Origin: Verrucomicrobiia bacterium
GTDB taxonomy: Bacteria; Verrucomicrobiota; Verrucomicrobiia; Opitutales; Opitutaceae
Assembly: GCA_030424825.1 (NCBI GenBank)
Contig: JAUHWE010000290.1
Span: 1 to 6,368, forward strand
Direction: 5' to 3'
DNA length: 6,368 nt
Shown: positions 1 through 4,900 of the stretch, one piece after another
Layout: every line of letters starts with the position of its first letter
Numbering within the stretch: position 1 is the stretch's first letter
Translations under genes and position numbers: made by a program
The notes under the pieces: generated by a model
What the model saw: the letters and a program-made list of their open reading frames with translations, nothing else
Databases searched by the model: none
Told to the model about the DNA's origin: nothing

Positions 1-1
1 C

Positions 2-49
2 GGCGCAAACCTGATGCTCCGCACTCTCAATCGAATGGCAAAATCGTAA
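2..49 (+). CDS. Possible C-terminal tail of an upstream gene (partial)
   Basis: The second frame is open from the window edge to a TAA at 47-49 and reads GANLMLRTLNRMAKS, which looks like an ordinary helical protein tail. The first frame is also open, to a TGA at 58-60, and would give a different 19-residue tail (RRKPDAPHSQSNGKIVIAS). Only one can be right and neither may be. If either is real, the upstream gene runs in the same direction and ends 12 to 23 bases before the hydrolase start, which would suggest co-transcription. Nothing can be said about function. Confidence 0.25.
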   Translation, partial: GANLMLRTLNRMAKS

Positions 50-72
50 TAGCTTCCTGAAACTCGAGAGAC

Positions 73-798
73 ATGAGTGAAGACAATTCAAAGCAAAGAG
101 ATCCCCTTAAGGCCATCTATCACGATTCCATCGTGGACAACCCCGGCCACTTTAAACAGCTCATCAATCACAATACCGGATTGCTTTGCATCGACCTACA
201 ATACCTGGACGCCATGGAAGGGTTCGGCGTGTTTCGCGATCCGGAAAAATCGGGCGTACCCAAAGAAGGACGCGACTACTACTTCAACCAATTGAAAACG
301 ACAGTGCTCCCCAATGTGAAACGGCTACAGGGCGCGTTTCGCGATTGCCAACTGGAAGTAATGCATACTCGGATTCAATCACTCACCCAAGATGGGAGAG
401 ACCGCAGTTCAGGCCACAAACGCTTAAACTTGCTAGCGGCTCCAGGATCCAAAGAAGCGGAGTTCATCGAGGAAATCGCTCCGGTCGATGACGAAGTGGT
501 TGTTAACAAAACCGCCAGTGGCGTTTTTTCATCGACCAACTTCAACTACGTTCTCAACAACATGGGCGTAAACGCCCTCTTTGTGTGTGGGGTTTACACA
601 AACGAGTGCGTGGAGACAACGGTGCGTGCCGCTAGCGACCTTGGCTATTTTGTAACGATGGTCGAAGACGCCTGTGCGACCGTAACACCGAGCTTGCATC
701 AAGCCAGCATCGCTACATTGAAAGATCGATACGCCCGTGTGGTGACCACGAACGAAGCTCTTATGGATCTGGCTCGGTTCGCTGGCGGTGAGACTTGA
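73..798 (+). CDS. Isochorismatase-family cysteine hydrolase (amidohydrolase)
   Basis: This 241-residue protein belongs to the isochorismatase/nicotinamidase-like cysteine hydrolase family: cytoplasmic enzymes that hydrolyse small amides or carbamoyl compounds through a covalent cysteine intermediate. The triad is visible. Asp41 lies in LLCIDLQ at the end of the first strand. Lys146 lies in VVVNKTASGVFSST. The nucleophile Cys179 lies in CGVYTNECVETTVRAASDLGY. The downstream VEDACAT and the H-x-x-S segment near residues 209-212 also fit. The length is slightly above the common 180-220 residues because of an N-terminal extension of about 30 residues. The HTRIQSLTQDGRDRS segment (98-112) and the triad spacing (105 and 33 residues) resemble biuret hydrolase and ureidoacrylate-type amidohydrolases more than true isochorismatases, but the substrate cannot be assigned. 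The frame has a stop at 58-60, so ATG 73 is the first possible ATG. A GAGAG at 66-70 sits only two bases before it, too close for an ideal ribosome site. There is no signal peptide. No neighbouring transporter or pathway gene is visible, so context does not identify the substrate. Confidence 0.93.
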   Translation: MSEDNSKQRDPLKAIYHDSIVDNPGHFKQLINHNTGLLCIDLQYLDAMEGFGVFRDPEKSGVPKEGRDYYFNQLKTTVLPNVKRLQGAFRDCQLEVMHTRIQSLTQDGRDRSSGHKRLNLLAAPGSKEAEFIEEIAPVDDEVVVNKTASGVFSSTNFNYVLNNMGVNALFVCGVYTNECVETTVRAASDLGYFVTMVEDACATVTPSLHQASIATLKDRYARVVTTNEALMDLARFAGGET

Positions 799-813
799 AA
801 CCCCAAGGGTCAA

Positions 814-825
814 TTCAAACAATTC
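814..825. repeat. 12-base direct repeat, copy 1 (TTCAAACAATTC)
   Basis: TTCAAACAATTC occurs here and again at 962-973 in the same orientation. The two copies lie on either side of the inverted repeat at 907-944 but not symmetrically (about 100 and 36 bases from its centre). The copies could be chance, or traces of a small insertion between the convergent genes. No inverted ends were seen next to them. Confidence 0.3.
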
Positions 826-906
826 TATTTGCTCACCAGCAACCCGCCACTCCTAGTCTCCTCCCATTCACCACTTATTATTGTTCGTTTTGGAAAGACT
901 CCACTA

Positions 907-944
907 GGCCAAAAAACTTTAGAAGGTTCTAAAGTTTTTTGGCC
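907..944. terminator. Perfect 18-base inverted repeat, likely bidirectional terminator
   Basis: The arms GGCCAAAAAACTTTAGAA (907-924) and TTCTAAAGTTTTTTGGCC (927-944) are exact reverse complements around a GG centre. The physical loop would be about four bases. Read on either strand, a short stem is followed by six T residues that can pair with six A residues upstream, the usual form of a bidirectional intrinsic terminator. It lies between two convergent genes, 108 bases after the hydrolase stop and 48 bases beyond the NERD stop, which fits that role. Two oddities are that the stem is AT-rich and that GGCC clamps lie outside the A and T tracts, so the T run is fully paired in the complete hairpin. 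A REP-like palindrome is the alternative. Confidence 0.6.
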
Positions 945-961
945 CTATAAAATGGTCCGCT

Positions 962-973
962 TTCAAACAATTC
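962..973. repeat. 12-base direct repeat, copy 2 (TTCAAACAATTC)
   Basis: This is the exact second copy of the 12-mer at 814-825. It lies 20 bases downstream of the NERD stop codon (that is, at lower coordinates) and 18 bases past the inverted repeat. The match ends cleanly at both sides. Confidence 0.3.
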
Positions 974-992
974 AGGGAATCCTAGGCAAAGC

Positions 993-1673
993 TTATCCGA
1001 CCGGCTGTTGTGACATTCGGTTCTGAATCGCTTTTGAGTGGGTCTTGGCCAACGAACGGCGATCCAAGGACCTATCAAGATTGGCGAGGGATCGATTGAT
1101 ACGCTCAACGTCATCGTCGCCTATCTGCTCTTTTTGAAAAGATCTAATGTAGTCCCGCAACCCCGTTTCCAGAACATTGGGAGGCAGGTCCGTCTTAAAT
1201 GCGCTTTGGCCCACGAAGAACACTATCGATACGAACAGGTTTCTCTCCACCTTCAGGTATTCTGAAAGCGCTCGGATGTGGAGCTCGTTCTGGTGTAGCG
1301 GGTTTTGAAACTGAAAGTTCTGTCGACCTAGAGAGACCGTCCAGCGCTTGCCACCCTCCGAACCAAATATCCAGCCCTTGTAGTTTTTAGTCTCCACAAC
1401 GAATAGGCCATATCGTGAAACAACGACATGATCGATCTGGGTAGTTCCCTGCGCGTCAGGACGCGGAAGATAGAGATCGTTGTAAACCGAGTATCCAGTT
1501 TTCGGTAACCGGCCGAGTCCGATTCGCGACGTCACACGTTCACCAATCCAGCCCTTCAGCTTCGGTCCCCAAATACTTGCGCCTATCCGCAGAATCATCG
1601 CCAAGGCGAACAGGACCCAGATACTTAAGGGAATGGCGTTCAATACCTGATAGAGCAGATTCTCAATTTTCAT
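993..1673 (-). CDS. Membrane-anchored NERD-domain (nuclease-related) protein
   Basis: This 226-residue protein starts with a short polar stretch, then one hydrophobic segment at about residues 14-35 (IPLSIWVLFALAMILRIG), then a NERD domain at about residues 40-150. NERD domains are predicted to have a restriction-endonuclease-like nuclease fold. The expected acidic and basic positions are present: GWIGE with Glu45, QIDHVVVS with Asp81, and VVETKNYKG with Glu94 and Lys96, the E-x-K pair. The NPLHQNELH motif near residue 124 is also typical. The last 70 residues are charged, probably helical, and show no recognised domain. The likely arrangement is a single membrane anchor with the domain in the cytoplasm. 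On its strand a TAG lies four codons before ATG 1673, so this is the first available ATG; the bases before it (CTCCCTCGGT) hold no Shine-Dalgarno sequence. It converges on the hydrolase gene and diverges from the RHS gene. The biological role of most NERD proteins is unknown, and a defence or DNA-processing role would be inference only. Confidence 0.88.
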   Translation of the reverse strand: MKIENLLYQVLNAIPLSIWVLFALAMILRIGASIWGPKLKGWIGERVTSRIGLGRLPKTGYSVYNDLYLPRPDAQGTTQIDHVVVSRYGLFVVETKNYKGWIFGSEGGKRWTVSLGRQNFQFQNPLHQNELHIRALSEYLKVERNLFVSIVFFVGQSAFKTDLPPNVLETGLRDYIRSFQKEQIGDDDVERINRSLANLDRSLDRRSLAKTHSKAIQNRMSQQPVG

Positions 1674-1765
1674 ACCGAGGGAGCACTACCGAACATCGTC
1701 TCTTTCCAGCATTTCTGTTGCCACTTCAAGATCTTAGCCGTGCGTAACATTACTCAATATATGGG

Positions 1766-1779
1766 AAAAATCTAGGGTC
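1766..1779. repeat. Direct repeat copy 1 (AAAAATCTAGGGTC)
   Basis: This 14-mer matches AAAAATCAGGGTC at 1805-1817 except for one extra T. The starts are 39 bases apart, close to four helical turns, which would place both on the same DNA face. The copy also forms the left arm of a 7-base-pair hairpin with GATTTTT at 1780-1786. An operator is possible but unproven. Confidence 0.4.
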
Positions 1780-1804
1780 GATTTTTATTGATTCGAAGCA
1801 GCTG

Positions 1805-1817
1805 AAAAATCAGGGTC
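1805..1817. repeat. Direct repeat copy 2 (AAAAATCAGGGTC)
   Basis: This is the second copy of the 1766-1779 repeat, lacking one T. It ends 26 bases before the ATG of the RHS gene, so a bound protein here could affect transcription start or the 5' leader of that gene. Confidence 0.4.
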
Positions 1818-1843
1818 TACCGCTTTAAAGCACTCCACGCGCT

Positions 1844-1969
1844 ATGATAAGGTCATTCTTTTTATCGTCACAAGCTGTTTACGCAAAATTTAACGATGTA
1901 TATAAATCGTTAATACAAATTTGGCTGAGCATTGCTCTTGTTAGCCTTTTGGCAATTCCGTCAAAGGGA
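1844..1969 (+). other. N-terminal signal sequence / membrane segment of the RHS protein
   Basis: Residues 1-22 form a long polar n-region with basic residues at 3, 15 and 21. Residues 23-38 (LIQIWLSIALVSLLAI) are the hydrophobic core, followed by PSKG, where cleavage could occur. An n-region of about 22 residues is longer than the usual 5-10. No closer in-frame ATG, GTG or TTG lies before the hydrophobic core, so the long form is probably real. An uncleaved anchor cannot be excluded. Confidence 0.65.
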
Positions 1970-4900
1970 GTGATCATTTCACTGCACGAGGGTAGCGTTT
2001 CGCCGCTGGACGAAGGCTTCGTGATTTCAAATTCAGATAGCGCCCTATCCCCAACCAGTTCCACGATTGCGGGGCAAGGTGTATGGACGATCGACGACAA
2101 CAGCACGGGATCAACATCGACCTTAGGCTATACGATGAATCCGCCTGATGAAGATGACTCGAATGGGCAAACTCATGGCTGGAAAATGACGGCCCGGATC
2201 TTATTGCCCGAGAGCAATGATGCCGTAGGCTCCTCGATCCACGTCGAATACGGGAATGGCTCCCTCCGGAATCGGCTCCGCTTCGGTACGGACTTCGTGG
2301 TCGCAGACCCGATCGTTGAGGTCAACGGGGGCGACGACCGCGCGATCGAGGCGGGCCGCGACATCTTTCACGACTACGTCATCGAGAAATCGGGCGAGAG
2401 TGACACCGTGAATTTCTCAGTCGATGGACGCACGGTCGCCGCGGGCCTCGCCCAGACCAGTTCAAGCTCTAACAAGTTTCAGTGGGGCAGCTTCAGCCCC
2501 TCAGACCGCGGCGTCGCCTCCTACCAAAGGGTTATGCTTGAGGTATTCGCTCCAATCGAAACCTACCGAGTCGAGCACTACCTTCTCGATGGCGACGCTA
2601 CGGAGGAGACGGGAGGCCCAAGCAACCTTACTACTGATGTCGCTGCGACCGCCGATCTGGCAGGAAACGCGGCCGGAGCAATGCGCTTTGATCAAGACAC
2701 CTCACGTATCGAACTTGAAAATTCCAGCTTTGCTCCGGGCAATGCGTTTTCCCTCTCTGCATGGATCCAGCTGGACAACGTTTCACCGGGCGGCTTCCGC
2801 CGCATAGTGAGCAACTGGGATGGCGATATTGCCGGTGACGATAGTGGAGCGATTATTCTAGAAACCTATACCGACGAATCAGGTGAGAACACCGCCCTTC
2901 GCTTCACCGTTTTCGACAGCTCCGACACACCTGTATCGCTGATCAGCGAAGAACCCATCGAGCTCGATCGTTGGAGTCTGGTGACCGCCCGATTGGTTAG
3001 CGGGCACATGCACCTTTTCATAAATGGCAGTCTCGTTGGAAAACGCCACTTGGGCGAGTCGGGCATCGCCTCAAACAGCTTTAAGTGGGGAATCGGTTGC
3101 GATGGGGAAGGCAGTGCCAGCTCTGCGGAGAACTTTCGCGGGGCGATCGACGATGTCTCTTTCTTCCGGGCCGCCCTATCAGACTCGGAAATCGTGGAAT
3201 TGTACAAGGAGCGTAGATTCGTGTTCGTGGATTCCAATATTAGTGATGGCGAACAGGAGGTTCCTGCAAATTCCCAATTGATCCTTGTATTCGACGAAGA
3301 CGTGGATGACGCGACAGCGAATTCGAACGCGTTCGAACTACGCGGTTCTCTCTCCGGTCTAATCGATGCGAATATCGATGCGTTCGGAAGGAGCATCGGA
3401 ATCTACCCGCTGGAGCCATTGCCGAAGGGCGAAGTCATTTCGCTACAGGTCAATGATCAATTGAAATCCATTTCCGGAACCGCTTTACAGAACTACTCGA
3501 TGTCGTTCGAAACCGAAGCCACGGATCGCGAACGTATCTACTGGTCGGACACCAACAGCCGCAGTACCAGCTTCGCGGGATTCTTCGTCGATACCGCGAT
3601 GGGAGCGTTTCTTCAAGAGGTTCCCACGCTGGCAGTCCAAAGCGTGCGGCCCATGGCTCTATCCCTCAGGTATGACTCTACTTACGATCGGCGAAGGGGC
3701 GCTTTCGGCTACGGGTGGACCCACCCCTTCGAAGCGCGAATCGAAGTCGTGAGCGACAACATCGTCCAAGTCTATCTCGACGCCGTTCGCTCCAACCGAT
3801 TCCTTCGCGTCGACGATACCAATGTCTTCGAATCTGAGGACCAAGCGGCCCAGTTTGACTCTCTGAGAATCGCAGGGGAAAGCGGTTTTTCCGGTAGTGA
3901 CAATTTTGTTCTATTACGAAAAAATGGAGATCGCTACGTTTTCGGACCCCATGGAAGACTGCTCGGTTTCGGTAACCGAGTTAAACAGTATCAAAAGGTT
4001 GAGTACGAACATACACTCATCAAAGCTCTCGTCGACCCGGCATCGGATAAGCGAATCGAGTTTAACTACGACTTCGACACCGGACTCGTAAGTTCGATAA
4101 ACGACGTAGATACCGAAAATGATAACGCGCCTTATCGGCACACTCTTTTCGAGTATGATACTTTCGGACACCTCGCGACGATACATGAAGCAGCGATTCT
4201 AGACGAACGGGAAATCGGAGCAGACTTCTCATCAAAGTTCATACCTGACAATGACCCGACTGGGCTCGTCCACGAGATGGATACGAATGATGAGAATCCG
4301 ATAGGAGTGGTTACGCTGGGCAAAGCGCTGGTGACCCATGCACGGCACCAGGATCTCGTCGTCACACTCACCTCCCCGCTAGGAACAACCGTTACCTTAC
4401 ACGACCGCCAGCCGGGATCAGGTGAGCTGTCATTCGAAGGATTGAGCCTCTTTGACTTTATGGGCGAGACACCCGAAGGGACCTGGGAAGTCAAGTTGGT
4501 TGACCATTCCGCAGGCGAATTCGGATCCCTAGAAGAGTGCAATCTGCAATTTTCCAGGCCTACTAACCAGCAGAACTTCAACTACAGCCCTGCTGGCCAA
4601 ACCGCCGCTGGCGCGAGCAAGATCACCTCTTCTACCGACGCTTTGGGCGATCGCCTGTTCGCCGTTGAATACGATCATCTCGGCCGGGTTGTCGCCCAGG
4701 ACGACGGCGTCGACACCAACCTAAAAAGTTCGTTTGACTATTCGGAGGGGCCATCCGGCGAGATGACGACCGTTTACACAGACCGGGTCGGCTCGCAACT
4801 GGTCATGACGCACAATGCCGACTTGCAATTGGTTTCAGCCAAAGGACCCGATGGAGCAGAGACTACATGGATCTACAATTCATTAGGACTGGTGGCATCC

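Larger units (their letters stand above)
1674..1843. promoter_or_regulatory. Divergent intergenic region between NERD and RHS genes
   Basis: These 170 bases separate the start codons of two divergent genes, so both promoters should lie here. The stretch 1755-1830 is AT-rich. I could not find a convincing pair of -35 and -10 boxes on either strand. TATATT on the minus strand (around 1757-1762) is a possible -10 for the NERD gene without a good -35. Two near-identical direct repeats (1766-1779 and 1805-1817) and a weak hairpin, AAAAATC paired with GATTTTT (1766-1786), lie in the half nearer the RHS gene and could be regulator sites. Confidence 0.5.

Noticed and set aside
829..1026. A 65-codon plus-strand frame through the intergenic palindrome
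   Set aside because: It runs through the perfect inverted repeat and into the 3' end of the NERD gene, has no ribosome site, and its translation resembles no protein. A second frame at 1038-1265 is a shadow of the NERD gene.
1766..1786. Hairpin AAAAATC/GATTTTT as an intrinsic terminator
   Set aside because: It is only 7 base pairs and AT-rich, and it lies between two divergent genes, where no transcript needs to end. It is better explained as part of the direct repeat region.
1843..1848. TATGAT as a possible -10 promoter box
   Set aside because: It overlaps the ATG of the RHS gene, has no recognisable -35 at the right distance, and using it would leave the signal sequence untranslated.
2424..2807. 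A 127-codon plus-strand frame
   Set aside because: It is an out-of-frame shadow of the RHS gene, whose main frame is open and domain-rich across the same bases.
2866..3396. A 176-codon open frame on the minus strand
   Set aside because: It lies wholly inside the RHS gene, opposite clear LamG and Ig-like coding sequence. Its translation is low in complexity and rich in serine and arginine, as expected for an antisense shadow.
4132..4581. A 149-codon open frame on the minus strand
   Set aside because: It is antisense to the P-domain coding sequence. The plus-strand reading has strong family motifs and the minus reading has none.
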